Program-made: the position numbers and the translations under genes | Notes under the pieces: generated by a model | Database searches by the model: none | What the model was told of the DNA's origin: nothing | What the model saw: the letters and a program-made list of their open reading frames with translations, nothing else | Part shown: positions 40,304-49,439 of the stretch, piece by piece | Numbering within the stretch: position 1 is the first letter of the stretch | Layout of the letters: every line of letters begins with the position of its first letter | Origin: Paenibacillus_AB sp036577625 | GTDB lineage: Bacteria > Bacillota > Bacilli > Paenibacillales > NBRC-103111 | Direction of reading: 5' to 3' | Assembly: GCF_036577625.1 (NCBI RefSeq) | Contig: NZ_JARBDC010000060.1 | Coordinates: forward strand, 41,533 to 105,532 | DNA: 64,000 nt

Positions 40304-41077
40304 TTGGAGTCGTTGTGGCTGGAGTATACGTGGGCTTTACTAATTCTTATCGGTTTGGAAGGATTGCTGTCGGCTGACAATGCGCTCGTATTGGCGGTCA
40401 TCGCGAAGCATTTGCCGGATGAACAAAAGAAACGGGCGATTAATTATGGAATCATTATGGCCTTTGTCTTTCGTTTTGCCGCTCTTTTTGCGATATCCTT
40501 CATCGCAAACGTCTGGCAAGTGCAGGCGATTGGCGCGGCTTACCTTCTTTACCTGGGTCTAAAACACATCATCCAAGCGCGGTTCGGTAAGAAGAACGGA
40601 AATATTCACAAGGAGCAAAAACAAGAGGCCGCAGGGAAAGGCTTTTGGCCTACAGTAGGAAAAATTGCGTTGGCAGACCTCGCTTTTGCCATTGATTCTA
40701 TTCTTGCTGCGGTAGCGCTTGCGCTGGGATTGCCTGACTCGCCGCTGGGCGAGTTCGGCGGTATGGACGGCGGACAATTTGCTGTAGTGTTACTTGGCGG
40801 GATTGCCGGCTTAGTTTTAATCAAATATGCAGCTACTTGGTTTGTAAAGCTGCTTGGCCAACGCCCCGCGCTGGAGACAACGGCTTATGCAATCGTTGCT
40901 TGGGTTGGGGTAAAGCTTGCCGTCATTACGCTGGCCCATGAGGATATTGGAGTTTTGGATCATCATTTCCCCCATAGCACGGGCTGGACTTCCGTCTTCT
41001 ATATTGTGTTGGTGGTGATCGCCCTTATTGGATGGTTTTCGCCCAGCAATAAACTTTCTAAGGCGGGCAATGCCTAA
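40304..41077 (+). CDS. TerC-family integral membrane protein
   Basis: A 257-residue protein from TTG 40304 (MESLWLEYTWALLILIGLEG) with GAGAGGGG upstream. Seven or so hydrophobic segments; the acidic motifs LEGLLSADNALVL in the first and LADLAFAIDSILAA in the fourth segment are the TerC signature. TerC proteins of Bacillota (YkoY, YceF) export manganese or help metal loading of exoenzymes. No neighbouring ter genes exist here. A Rho-independent terminator follows at 41225-41270. Confidence 0.92.
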   Translation: MESLWLEYTWALLILIGLEGLLSADNALVLAVIAKHLPDEQKKRAINYGIIMAFVFRFAALFAISFIANVWQVQAIGAAYLLYLGLKHIIQARFGKKNGNIHKEQKQEAAGKGFWPTVGKIALADLAFAIDSILAAVALALGLPDSPLGEFGGMDGGQFAVVLLGGIAGLVLIKYAATWFVKLLGQRPALETTAYAIVAWVGVKLAVITLAHEDIGVLDHHFPHSTGWTSVFYIVLVVIALIGWFSPSNKLSKAGNA

Positions 41078-41224
41078 TGGAGGAACGGACCAGACCGCGA
41101 TCCTCCACGGGATCGGCGGAACCGATATTGTGTTACCAAATGGTTCGATTCTGTGGCACTCGGCAGATCTATCCTTAATCCGTGCAGGGTCCAAATCGAG
41201 CATGCCCTTAAAAGCCGTTAAGAA

Positions 41225-41270
41225 CGCTCTTCGATTCTCGCATGCAAGCGGGTTTCGAAGAGCTTTTTTT
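41225..41270 (+). terminator. Terminator after TerC gene
   Basis: CGCTCTTCGA ... TTCGAAGAGC followed by TTTTTTT. The rest of 41078-41568 is non-coding. Confidence 0.8.
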
Positions 41271-41568
41271 CAACCTTTGCAAGTAACAGGATTAAAGCCT
41301 TGTATTTTTGTGTATTCCTATGGTTTTGTGGACGGTTTCTCGCTTCTTCCCCGTAACAGTCCGTCATCACTGAATTTTCCGGCTTTTAAATGCTATGTAA
41401 CTATCATATAATAGAAAGTAACATAATCATTTTAATAGGGATACACTATGATCAGGTTTTCATTGGTCCGGAGGAGGGTGTGACTAGGTCACACCCTGGC
41501 TTGCTGTGGGGCTTGAGCAGGCGCGCCTGCATCTTTTCTTCAAATAATAGTGTGTTAGGAAGGTAATC

Positions 41569-43065
41569 ATGAGCAACAGACAAACGAAAACAGACGTTAT
41601 CTTGATTGGTGCCGGAATCATGAGTGCGACGTTGGGGTCGCTGCTGAAAGAATTAGCGCCGGACTGGAACATTACCGTGTTTGAGAAGCTGCCGAGCGCA
41701 GGAGAGGAAAGCTCTAACGAATGGAATAACGCGGGAACGGGGCATGCCGCGCTGTGCGAGTTGAACTACACGGCCGAAAAACCGGACGGATCCATAGATA
41801 TTAGCAAAGCGATCAAAGTAAACGAACAGTTTCAAGTTTCGATGCAGTTTTGGTCTTACCTGGTGAACAGCAATCTGATTCGCAATCCGCACGACTTTAT
41901 CATGCCCCTGCCTCATATGAGCTTAGTCCAAGGGGAACCAAATGTATCGTTTTTGAAAAAACGGTTCGAAGCGATGGCAAGCAATCCTTTGTTCCAAGGG
42001 ATGGAATATTCCGATGACCCGGCAAAATTGACGGAATGGATTCCGCTTATTATGAAAGACCGGAAATTGAACGAACCGATTGCGGCAACCCGAATCGAAT
42101 CCGGCACGGACGTAAACTTTGGCGCTTTAACGCGTATGTTGTTTACTCATTTAAAGAGTCAAAGCGTCGAAATCCGGTACAACCATCGGGTTGACGATAT
42201 AAAACGGACGAGCGACGGCTCGTGGGAATTGAAGGTACGCAATGACAGCGGTACGGTCGAACACCATACGGCCAAATTCGTCTTTATCGGCGGCGGCGGC
42301 GGAAGTTTGCCTTTGCTCCAAAAATCCGGCATCCCGGAAAGCAAACATATCGGCGGATTCCCGATCAGCGGGCTCTTTATGGTGTGCCAGAACCCGGATA
42401 TCGTAGCGCAGCATCATGCCAAAGTATACGGCAAAGCGAAGGTCGGCGCCCCTCCGATGTCCGTTCCGCATCTGGATACGCGATTTATCGACAATAAAAA
42501 ATCGCTGCTCTTCGGACCGTTTGCCGGCTTCTCGCCGAAGTTCCTGAAAACCGGTTCGATGTTCGATTTGATCGGTTCCGTGAAACCGAACAATGTGCTC
42601 ACGATGTTGGCGGCGGGCGCCAAAAACCTTTCGTTGACGAAATACCTGATCCAGCAGGTGATGCTTTCGAAAGAACAGCGAATGGAAGAGCTGCGCGAGT
42701 TTATCCCGAACGCCCGAAGCGAGGATTGGGATTTGCTGGTGGCCGGTCAACGGGTGCAAGTAATCAAAGACACGGCTGCGGGTAAAGGAACGCTTCAATT
42801 CGGAACGGAAGTCGTCAGTGCCGCCGATGGATCGATCGCCGCATTGCTCGGCGCTTCTCCGGGCGCTTCCACGGCCGTTTCCGTCATGCTGGAGGTCATC
42901 GAAAAATGCTTCCCGAAGCATATCAAAACGTGGGAACCGAAAATCAAAGAAATGATCCCTTCCTACGGCGTGTCTTTAGTGAAAAACCCGGAGCTGATCC
43001 GGCAAATTCATACATCGACTGCGCGGACGCTCGGTCTGCACAATGAATTGCATTCCGTCGTGTAA
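41569..43065 (+). CDS. mqo: Malate:quinone oxidoreductase
   Basis: A 498-residue enzyme with an N-terminal FAD-binding motif (VILIGAGIMSATLGSLLKEL), the Mqo signature NEWNNAGTGHAALCELNYT, and ETG-like FAD-binding ends. It oxidises malate to oxaloacetate and passes electrons to the quinone pool as a peripheral membrane flavoprotein. The length matches the family (about 490-500). AGGAAGGT is the binding site before ATG 41569. The mqo terminator is at 43078-43125. Confidence 0.95.
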   Translation: MSNRQTKTDVILIGAGIMSATLGSLLKELAPDWNITVFEKLPSAGEESSNEWNNAGTGHAALCELNYTAEKPDGSIDISKAIKVNEQFQVSMQFWSYLVNSNLIRNPHDFIMPLPHMSLVQGEPNVSFLKKRFEAMASNPLFQGMEYSDDPAKLTEWIPLIMKDRKLNEPIAATRIESGTDVNFGALTRMLFTHLKSQSVEIRYNHRVDDIKRTSDGSWELKVRNDSGTVEHHTAKFVFIGGGGGSLPLLQKSGIPESKHIGGFPISGLFMVCQNPDIVAQHHAKVYGKAKVGAPPMSVPHLDTRFIDNKKSLLFGPFAGFSPKFLKTGSMFDLIGSVKPNNVLTMLAAGAKNLSLTKYLIQQVMLSKEQRMEELREFIPNARSEDWDLLVAGQRVQVIKDTAAGKGTLQFGTEVVSAADGSIAALLGASPGASTAVSVMLEVIEKCFPKHIKTWEPKIKEMIPSYGVSLVKNPELIRQIHTSTARTLGLHNELHSVV

Positions 43066-43077
43066 ACTCTCTATACA

Positions 43078-43125
43078 AAAAGCGGCCTCCATCCCGATGT
43101 TCAAGGGACGGGGGCCGTTTGCTTT
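43078..43125 (+). terminator. Terminator after mqo
   Basis: AAAAGCGGCCTCC ... GGGGGCCGTTTGCTTTT, GC-rich stem with T-run. Confidence 0.75.
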
Positions 43126-43146
43126 TCCTGCAAGGGCGGCTATCCA

Positions 43147-43707
43147 TCACCTAAAGTTGCGAATTGCTCGGCCGTAATGATCGACGGCGAAGCCGAACAA
43201 TACTTTAAGCATAAACAATTCGCAGACGATCAGCATATAGGGCGTGATTCCCGGCAGCATGGGGATGCCGCCCAGACCGACAGACAAGAGAAAGCCTGCC
43301 ACGACCAATTGCGATTGCTTGCCGATCAGGGCGTTTACGGTCAAGGCTGCGATCGTCGTATAAGCCCACACCCCCAGCGAATACCAAATATCGGCGTGAA
43401 GCAGAAGGGCTACAAGCACGACATGGACATGTATCGCAATGAATACGAGCCGATTCGTTTTTCTCGCCGCATAAAAGTTGCTGGTCGAAGCCGTAAAATT
43501 CGCAATGCAGCCGGAACCAATATCGAAGATCAATACGAAGGCCAGGGCGCTGCGCCATACCGGAAGATCGTTCGTCATTTCGGGAAATGCGCCATATAAC
43601 GCGGCAGTCAGCATTCCGCCAAAAAGCAGGATCGCCGCAATGGCCCCCATCGACTGTTTTTCGCCGAAAACATCATGCAAAAAAGAAGGCATTCGGAGTT
43701 GTTTCAT
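43147..43707 (-). CDS. Small integral membrane protein (186 aa)
   Basis: A 186-residue protein from ATG 43707 (MKQLRMPSFLHDVFGEKQSM), with GGGGTG upstream. Five to six hydrophobic segments (LFGGMLTAALYG, ALAFVLIFDIGSGCIANFT, LVFIAIHVHVVLVALLLH, and others). No known family signature is recognised. It is divergent from the TetR gene at 43855 and probably controlled by it. Confidence 0.8.
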   Translation of the reverse strand: MKQLRMPSFLHDVFGEKQSMGAIAAILLFGGMLTAALYGAFPEMTNDLPVWRSALAFVLIFDIGSGCIANFTASTSNFYAARKTNRLVFIAIHVHVVLVALLLHADIWYSLGVWAYTTIAALTVNALIGKQSQLVVAGFLLSVGLGGIPMLPGITPYMLIVCELFMLKVLFGFAVDHYGRAIRNFR

Positions 43708-43854
43708 TTCGTTACACCCCATAAAGTTTTATACTGTAATGATCGATTTACTCTAAAACGATTATAGCGACGCAAATTCGGAAGATCAATGTTTTATATT
43801 TGCTTTATTGAATCGCTCTAAAACTTTAGTTACACTACAAGCGAGGTGAAGCCA

Positions 43855-44481
43855 ATGGACGGCTACGAACGACGGAAGCGGAAAAAAATGGAGCGAATAT
43901 TCGGCGTATCGTTTGAACTGTTTTTCAAACACGGCTTTCAAAAGGTCAGCGTGAACGAGATCGCGCATAAAGCGAACGTTTCCCCGGCTACGATCTATAA
44001 CTACTTCGGTACGAAAGAACAGCTCTATGCGGAGACGCTGACGAACTGGATGGACAAGCAGCTGGAGCGGTATGAGAGCATTCTCGATTCCGGGCTGTCT
44101 TTTCCCGAGAAGGCAAAAGAAATTATGCTGTTGGAGGCGAAAAACCTAAACCTTTTGGCGGATGAGCTTCAGAAGGTCCCGTCCTCCGAGCCCGGCGGAT
44201 GGAAGCGAATGATGGAAAGCTACAGCGAGCGGAAGGTCGCGCCGTTTTTTGCGAAGTTTGTCGCGCTCGGGAAACGGGAGGGATCTATTCGCAAAGATTT
44301 ATCGGACGAGGTGGCGATGCGTTACTTCGCGATGTTCAATCATGAACTGAGCCGGTATTGGGGATCGGCGAATGAAGAACGGACAACCCGGGACTTGGAT
44401 CAAATGATGGAATTGTTTTTCTATGGGTTGGCCGGAAAGGGGCAGAGCCCCGATTTACCGCTTGCACCTTACGTAACGTAA
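43855..44481 (+). CDS. TetR-family regulator
   Basis: A 208-residue protein from ATG 43855 with GAGGTG upstream (a GTG at 43846 would add three codons). Helix-turn-helix VSVNEIAHKANVSPATIYNYFGTKEQLYAET (about residues 30-60) and a helical C-terminal domain. It is divergent from the membrane protein at 43147; CTCTAAAAC occurs twice in the 140-base gap (43750-43758 and 43816-43824), a candidate operator. Confidence 0.9.
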   Translation: MDGYERRKRKKMERIFGVSFELFFKHGFQKVSVNEIAHKANVSPATIYNYFGTKEQLYAETLTNWMDKQLERYESILDSGLSFPEKAKEIMLLEAKNLNLLADELQKVPSSEPGGWKRMMESYSERKVAPFFAKFVALGKREGSIRKDLSDEVAMRYFAMFNHELSRYWGSANEERTTRDLDQMMELFFYGLAGKGQSPDLPLAPYVT

Positions 44482-44536
44482 CGTTTTATAATGGAGCTAC
44501 CGGTACTCAGCTAGCGCCAAAGAGCGGAGATGATGC

Positions 44537-44752
44537 ATGAAAAGAAATTGGAAGGTCGGAGAGCTCGCCAAACTGACGGGCCTTACCGTACGAACGCTGC
44601 GCTTTTACGATCAAATCGGCCTGTTCTCTCCGTCCGGCCAGACGGAATCCGGGCACAGGCTGTACAGCGAATCGGACTTGTCGCGGTTGAGAATCGTGCT
44701 GAGTGCCTGCCGGGCGCTTTTTCATTTTCGCTGCCGCAGACATCATACCTAA
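44537..44752 (+). pseudogene. Truncated MerR-family regulator
   Basis: ATG 44537 encodes MKRNWKVGELAKLTGLTVRT then RTLRFYDQIGLFSPSGQTES and HRLYSESDLSRL, the complete MerR winged helix-turn-helix, but after about 50 residues the sequence turns into an unrelated tail and stops at 44752. Dimerisation and ligand domains are missing. The gene appears to be cut off by a deletion. Confidence 0.7.
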
Positions 44753-44877
44753 GTATGAAAAAAATATGTAAATTTCTCGCTTTTTTGGGTATGTGCTACT
44801 AGGTCGTTCGAGCCTTGTTTACCCCGCTTGAAAATATGATAATAGACAAAAACTAAACTGGATAAGGAGAAATCATA

Positions 44878-45522
44878 TTGAACAAAAAAGGTTGGTTTAT
44901 CGGCGCATCGATATTCGGAATGATCGTGACGGGCTCCGCGGGTGTGTATGCGGGCAGCAATTTGCAGGAAATTAAAGCGCTCCTCAATATGGAGATCGGC
45001 ATCGTCGTGAACAACGCTGACTTCAAGCCCGTAGATGACGAGGGGAATAGACTGTATCCGATTACATATAACGACTCCACCTATTTGCCGGTACGCGCTA
45101 TATCCGAAGCTTTGAAGGTACCTATCGACTACGACGGAACAAACAATAGAGTCTTAATCGGCGGCAGCGGCAGCGGTACGGCAACTCCGCCGCCAGCCGC
45201 TTCCTTCCAGCGGCCGAAGCATTTGCCGAGCGACTTCCCGCTCCCGGCGGATACTAAAAAAATCGAGCTGCTCGAAGACGCGGTCGGCACCAATAAAAGC
45301 GTTACTTTCACTTTGCAAACAAAGGAAAGCTTGAAAAATCTGATCAAGACCTATAACGACTATTTGAAAGCCCGCGGTTACGAAACGATTGTCGACTCCT
45401 CCGCCGGCAATACAATCAACATTAGCGCTACCCAAAGCCGCGAGTCTACGGTTATTGAAGGTTCGATCATCGATGCGGAAGCGGGCATCGCGGAATATAC
45501 CATCACGTGGTCGGCGGTTTAG
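44878..45522 (+). CDS. Exported protein with copper-amine-oxidase-type stalk domain
   Basis: A 214-residue protein from TTG 44878 (AAGGAG upstream). It has an N-terminal signal peptide (MNKKGWFIGASIFGMIVTGS, cleavage near AGVYAGS), a copper-amine-oxidase N-like domain (NRLYPITYNDSTYLPVRAIS, EALKVPIDYDGTNNRVLIG), then a glycine/proline linker and a C-terminal beta-rich domain. The stalk domain is a common surface module of Paenibacillus proteins and does not imply oxidase activity. Function unknown. A terminator (AAGCCTC...GAGGCTTTTTT) follows. Confidence 0.85.
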   Translation: MNKKGWFIGASIFGMIVTGSAGVYAGSNLQEIKALLNMEIGIVVNNADFKPVDDEGNRLYPITYNDSTYLPVRAISEALKVPIDYDGTNNRVLIGGSGSGTATPPPAASFQRPKHLPSDFPLPADTKKIELLEDAVGTNKSVTFTLQTKESLKNLIKTYNDYLKARGYETIVDSSAGNTINISATQSRESTVIEGSIIDAEAGIAEYTITWSAV

Positions 45523-45535
45523 ACGTATAGCCAAG

Positions 45536-45572
45536 CCTCAGCTGCTAATTCAAGCAGGGGAGGCTTTTTTGC
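45536..45572 (+). terminator. Terminator after the stalk-domain gene
   Basis: CAAGCCTCAGCTGCT ... AGCAGGGGAGGCTTTTTTGC, bulged stem with T-run. Confidence 0.7.
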
Positions 45573-45698
45573 TTTGTTCGTTCGACGGATCGAGACAGGC
45601 AACCCGAGGTTGCGGGGCCGCGCAACCAAAGCGGTCTTTACTTTTGCATGCGGGTAAACGATATTGGATGTATCCATTGCAGAAAGGCTGCTGCTGCT

Positions 45699-46151
45699 AT
45701 GATCTTTGCGGAGAAGTTGAAAACGGAAAGAAAGAAGAAGGGCTGGTCTCAAGAAGACTTGGCCGAGAAGCTGTTTGTAAGTCGACAGTCGGTTTCGAAA
45801 TGGGAGAATGGCCAGAACTACCCGAGCATTGAAATCATTATCAAAGTTAGCGATCTATTCGGCGTAACCGTCGACGAGTTATTAAGGAGCGACGAGGAGT
45901 TGACCAAGAAGGTGATCAAAGACAGCAAACAATTGGCTCATCCGAAATTAAAATTTATATTTGACGTCTTGTTTTTGATTGGCTTCGCGCTGCTGGCGAT
46001 CAAACTCGGCGTTCTGCTCCTGAACAAAGTAACGGCGCTGGACATTATGTTGTATGGCGGGGCTTTGCTTTGGAATTTCGGATCTTTAATTTTGATGGTC
46101 GGCGCGGGAATCGGTTCCGGTATGCTTAAAGACAAGTATAAACAAGATTGA
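45699..46151 (+). CDS. XRE regulator with C-terminal membrane helices
   Basis: A 150-residue protein from ATG 45699 (MIFAEKLKTERKKKGWSQED), with AAAGGCTG about 10 bases upstream. Cro/CI helix-turn-helix at residues 6-60 (LFVSRQSVSKWENGQNYPS) followed by two hydrophobic segments (FDVLFLIGFALLAIKLGVLL; YGGALLWNFGSLILMVGAGI). Membrane-bound XRE proteins of this layout (YxeO/YvaO-like) occur in Bacillota as envelope-stress or antimicrobial-peptide regulators. The target is unknown. Confidence 0.85.
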   Translation: MIFAEKLKTERKKKGWSQEDLAEKLFVSRQSVSKWENGQNYPSIEIIIKVSDLFGVTVDELLRSDEELTKKVIKDSKQLAHPKLKFIFDVLFLIGFALLAIKLGVLLLNKVTALDIMLYGGALLWNFGSLILMVGAGIGSGMLKDKYKQD

Positions 46152-46294
46152 TGCAATCCAAAGTGTTCGACGGTGCGAACGGGACTTTTCGCTATCAAGA
46201 ACAAAATTAACCGGAGATTTACATGGCGTTGATACCTCGTTAATAAAACGGCAGTAACCTATAATCAAAAGAATAGCCGCTCCGGCAAAGACGG

Positions 46295-46370
46295 TAAAAA
46301 CCCGGCGATCAGAAAATCAACAAGCCTTTATCCAAAAAGGACGGTTTCTGTTTCTGATGCGGGTTTTTTA
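46295..46370 (+). terminator. Terminator, or leader hairpin of the phosphoesterase gene
   Basis: AAAACCCG-GCGATCAGAAA ... TTTCTGATGCGGGTTTTTT. It ends the XRE gene or, if the phosphoesterase promoter is upstream, acts as an attenuator in its leader. The nearby GlpP gene makes the second reading possible. Confidence 0.55.
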
Positions 46371-46425
46371 TGTTTGTTTTGTTCCGGATGGCGAAAATTC
46401 CATTTGAAACTGGAGGAGAGATCTG

Positions 46426-47268
46426 ATGAAGCTTGCAGTCATGGGCGATTTGCACTATCACGAAGTCGACGAAACGATTCCGGGGTGGTTGGAAGCGCGC
46501 AACGATTTTTATCGAACATTTCTGGGACGGTTTCTGGAGTTGGAAGCGGACGCTCATATTTCGCTCGGCGATTTGACCAATTACGGGCATTCCTCGGAGC
46601 TGCAAGAGGTTTACGGGATTATCCGGCAGCATGAAAAAACATTTTACCATGCTTTGGGGAATCACGACCTTTATGCCCAAACGAGAAGGGAAGTTCTCGA
46701 ACGAACCGGACAAGCTCGCTATCACGCCGTAACGACGGAGCATGCCGTGCTTGCATGTATAGACACGGCGAAGGAGATGGATTTTGCGGACTGGGGAGGC
46801 TGGGTCGACGAAGAGCAGCTGCAGTGGCTCGACCATGTCGTAAAGGCGTCCGGAACGAAGCCCCTTTTACTGTTCGCCCATCATCCGGTATACAATACGA
46901 CAGCCCGTTCGGACATGGATAAAGGCTCCATTCATCCCGACATCGATATGTGGAGCATTTTAAACCGGAAAGAAGGAGTCGGGATTTATTTTAACGGTCA
47001 TACCCACGTCGACTCGATTGTAAAACGGAACAACTGGACGTTCGTTCAGCTGTCCGCCTGCCTGGATCAGCACGGCGTGAGGATGGTGGAGATCGGGCAG
47101 GACGAGATTCGCATTTCGGCTGTCGATTTCACGGACGCGGCGATGATCGACAACGCGGAGACTTTATACAACAATATGAAGCATTTTAAACATAACCCGA
47201 ATGCCCGCGGACAAGAAACGGATCGGGAATGCGTTGTCGCGTTGCGGCTGGCTGCCGAACACAAATAA
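46426..47268 (+). CDS. Metallophosphoesterase, probable phosphodiesterase
   Basis: A 280-residue calcineurin-type enzyme. The motifs are complete: GDLHYH (residues 7-12), GDLTNYG (48-54), GNHD (about 78-81), FAHHPV and GHTHVD. The build resembles GpdQ/Icc-like phosphodiesterases. It is followed 44 bases later by glpP and then a Ugp-type importer, so the natural substrate could be a glycerophosphodiester. GGAGGAGAGATCTG is the binding site before ATG 46426. No signal peptide: cytoplasmic. Confidence 0.9.
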   Translation: MKLAVMGDLHYHEVDETIPGWLEARNDFYRTFLGRFLELEADAHISLGDLTNYGHSSELQEVYGIIRQHEKTFYHALGNHDLYAQTRREVLERTGQARYHAVTTEHAVLACIDTAKEMDFADWGGWVDEEQLQWLDHVVKASGTKPLLLFAHHPVYNTTARSDMDKGSIHPDIDMWSILNRKEGVGIYFNGHTHVDSIVKRNNWTFVQLSACLDQHGVRMVEIGQDEIRISAVDFTDAAMIDNAETLYNNMKHFKHNPNARGQETDRECVVALRLAAEHK

Positions 47269-47312
47269 GTTCCGGTTTTGAACAAAGCCGGTTTCACAGG
47301 AGGTGCTGACGG

Positions 47313-47942
47313 ATGAAAAGTAGGAAGGATGAAGGCGGATCGTTTTTCGACAGATTAACCGCGCACCGGATGGTGGCTTCCATTAAGGAGCCGAAACAAA
47401 TCGAACTGGCCTTGTCACTCCGAAACCAATTAGGCGGCGTATTTCTGCTAACCGGGCACATAGGCGTCATTAAAGGCTATGTGGATTTGTTCAAAACGCA
47501 TCAGGTGCCGGTTTTTCTCCATTTGGATAAGATAGGCGGCCTATGCACCGATACCCACGGTCTCGATTATTTGGCCAAGGCGATCAAACCGACCGGGATC
47601 ATTACCACGAAAACGAACGTCGTCAAAATAGCGAAAAAGGTCGGGCTGATTTCGATTCAACGTTTCTTTCTGGTGGATACCGAGGGACTCGACAATATAG
47701 CCAAAAGTCTCCTCCAAATCGAGCCCGACATCGTGGAAATCATGCCCGCCCGAATACCGGAGGTGATCGGGGAGATCAAAACGTTCACCTCTCTTCCGAT
47801 CATCTCCGGCGGCTTGATGTTCGAACGAAGCCACGCCCTGGCCTGTCTGGATCATGGCGCGACCGCGGTATCCTCCTCCAAATCGGAATTATGGCGCGAA
47901 ATTTATTCCGCTCAGGAAAAAAGGTTTTGCAGCATCGGATAA
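47313..47942 (+). CDS. glpP: GlpP, glycerol-3-phosphate-responsive antiterminator
   Basis: A 209-residue protein of the GlpP family: MVASIKEPKQIELAL, VFLHLDKIGGLCTD, TKTNVVKIAKKVGLISIQRF, EIMPARIPEVI, PIISGGLMF. In Bacillus, GlpP with glycerol-3-phosphate binds the leader RNA of glp transcripts and prevents termination. Here a promoter and a terminator leader lie just downstream, before the Ugp-type importer genes, so GlpP probably controls that importer. AGGAGG precedes ATG 47313. Confidence 0.92.
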   Translation: MKSRKDEGGSFFDRLTAHRMVASIKEPKQIELALSLRNQLGGVFLLTGHIGVIKGYVDLFKTHQVPVFLHLDKIGGLCTDTHGLDYLAKAIKPTGIITTKTNVVKIAKKVGLISIQRFFLVDTEGLDNIAKSLLQIEPDIVEIMPARIPEVIGEIKTFTSLPIISGGLMFERSHALACLDHGATAVSSSKSELWREIYSAQEKRFCSIG

Positions 47943-47968
47943 CGCATTTGCACAATTTTAATAACGAG

Positions 47969-48090
47969 TTGACACCGATTTAATAATGAACCTGTATTCT
48001 AGAATCAAGTAAATAGCTTTGGCTTGGAGCGAAGGAGAAGCCTTAATTACTGCCGGCATCGCAGCGGCGGTCGATTAAGGCTTCTTTATT
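47969..48090 (+). promoter_or_regulatory. Promoter and antitermination leader of the Ugp operon
   Basis: TTGACA (47969-47974) and TGTATT (47993-47998) are followed by a leader with a perfect 12-bp terminator stem AGAAGCCTTAAT (48036-48047) / ATTAAGGCTTCT (48074-48085) and TTATT. GGCTT (48021-48025) can instead pair with AAGCC (48038-48042), an alternative hairpin that would break the terminator. This fits GlpP-dependent control. Confidence 0.75.
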
Positions 48091-48119
48091 GTGCCGCATA
48101 AAAAACGGGAGGGTTTCTG

Positions 48120-49427
48120 ATGGGAAAGAAAACAGGCATGTCCATGGCTGCTCTTAGTTCCGTCCTCATGCTCGCGGCGTGCGGTTCCGGGGGCACGGAC
48201 GGAAAGACCGCCGCCGGCGCGGCCGGCGGCTCCGAAGGCAAAAAAGTCGTAATCAAGTACTGGACGGCCAACGGCGGAAAAATCGAAGAAGCGAAACAAA
48301 ACCTGGTGAAAAAATTTAACGAATCGCAAAACAAAATCGAAGTGCAGCAAGCGAACCAGGGCAATTATGACGATCTTCACGCGAAAGTGCAAGCTGCGTT
48401 TGCGGCCGGAAACGCGCCGGCCGTATTCGACCTCGAAATCGCATCCACCGGCATTTTTTCCCGTTCGGGCATGTTGGTGGACTTGACGCCGCTTGCCGCA
48501 AGGGATGACGCTCAGCTCAATCTGAAAGACTTCATACCGGGTCTGATGGGCAACGCTTATGTAGACGGCAAGCTTTACGGCATTCCGTTCGTGCGCAGCA
48601 CCCCGATCTTCTATAAAAACGTCACCATGTTGAAAGAAGCGGGGTTGGATCCGGCCGGTCCGAAAAATTGGACGGAATTGGAACAGTACGCCCGCGTGTT
48701 GAAGGCGAAGGGGAAGACGCCGATGACCATGCCGGTCGGCATCTGGGAGTACGAGGCGCTAGTCGCGCAAAGCGGCGGCAAGGTGCTGAGCGAGGACGGC
48801 AAAAAAGCCGCGTTTAACTCGCCTGAAGGGGTCGCGCCGGTCGAGTTTTGGAAAAAAATGTCCGATGAAGGTCTCATCAAGTTTGTCGTAGGGAAAACGG
48901 CGGGAGCCGACGCGGAAAAGGATTGGGCCAACCAGATTTCCGCCTTTAAATTCGGGTCTACGGCCGGGGTTTCCGCAAGCCTGGAAATCGCAAAGGGCAA
49001 CAACTTTGAAATGGCGACCGACTTTATGCCCGCCAATAAAACGTACGGCGTTCCGACCGGCGGAGCCCATCTGGTTATCACGTCGAAGCTCAGCGAGCAA
49101 GAAAAAGAGGCGACCTGGGAATTTATTAAATGGATGACATCCAAGGAAAATACGATTTATCAGCATAAGTACATCGGCTATTTGCCGAACCGCATTTCGG
49201 CTTTGGAAAGCGAAGAGCTGCAAGCCTACTATAAAGAGTTTCCGCATTACAAGGTTGCTTCGGATCAATTGAAGTATGCCGTATTGCGTCCGAATGCAAA
49301 CGCATATCCGGAAATTACGAAAATCATGCAGGATGCGATCACGAAAGCGATTCTGGAAAAGAATGTGAAGCCGCAGGATGCCATGAACGAGGCTGCGGAG
49401 AAAGCGAACAAATTATTGAGCAAGTAA
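48120..49427 (+). CDS. ABC importer solute-binding lipoprotein (UgpB-like)
   Basis: A 435-residue protein with a lipoprotein signal (MGKKTGMSMAALSSVLMLAAC, lipobox Leu-Ala-Ala-Cys21) and an extracellular solute-binding family 1 domain (YWTANGGKIEEAKQNLVKKF...). The family binds sugars, oligosaccharides or sn-glycerol-3-phosphate. The UgpB assignment rests on the glpP gene and leader immediately upstream. It is the first gene of a four-gene operon. GGGAGGG precedes ATG 48120. Confidence 0.88.
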   Translation: MGKKTGMSMAALSSVLMLAACGSGGTDGKTAAGAAGGSEGKKVVIKYWTANGGKIEEAKQNLVKKFNESQNKIEVQQANQGNYDDLHAKVQAAFAAGNAPAVFDLEIASTGIFSRSGMLVDLTPLAARDDAQLNLKDFIPGLMGNAYVDGKLYGIPFVRSTPIFYKNVTMLKEAGLDPAGPKNWTELEQYARVLKAKGKTPMTMPVGIWEYEALVAQSGGKVLSEDGKKAAFNSPEGVAPVEFWKKMSDEGLIKFVVGKTAGADAEKDWANQISAFKFGSTAGVSASLEIAKGNNFEMATDFMPANKTYGVPTGGAHLVITSKLSEQEKEATWEFIKWMTSKENTIYQHKYIGYLPNRISALESEELQAYYKEFPHYKVASDQLKYAVLRPNANAYPEITKIMQDAITKAILEKNVKPQDAMNEAAEKANKLLSK

Positions 49428-49439
49428 GGAGACGGTCGT

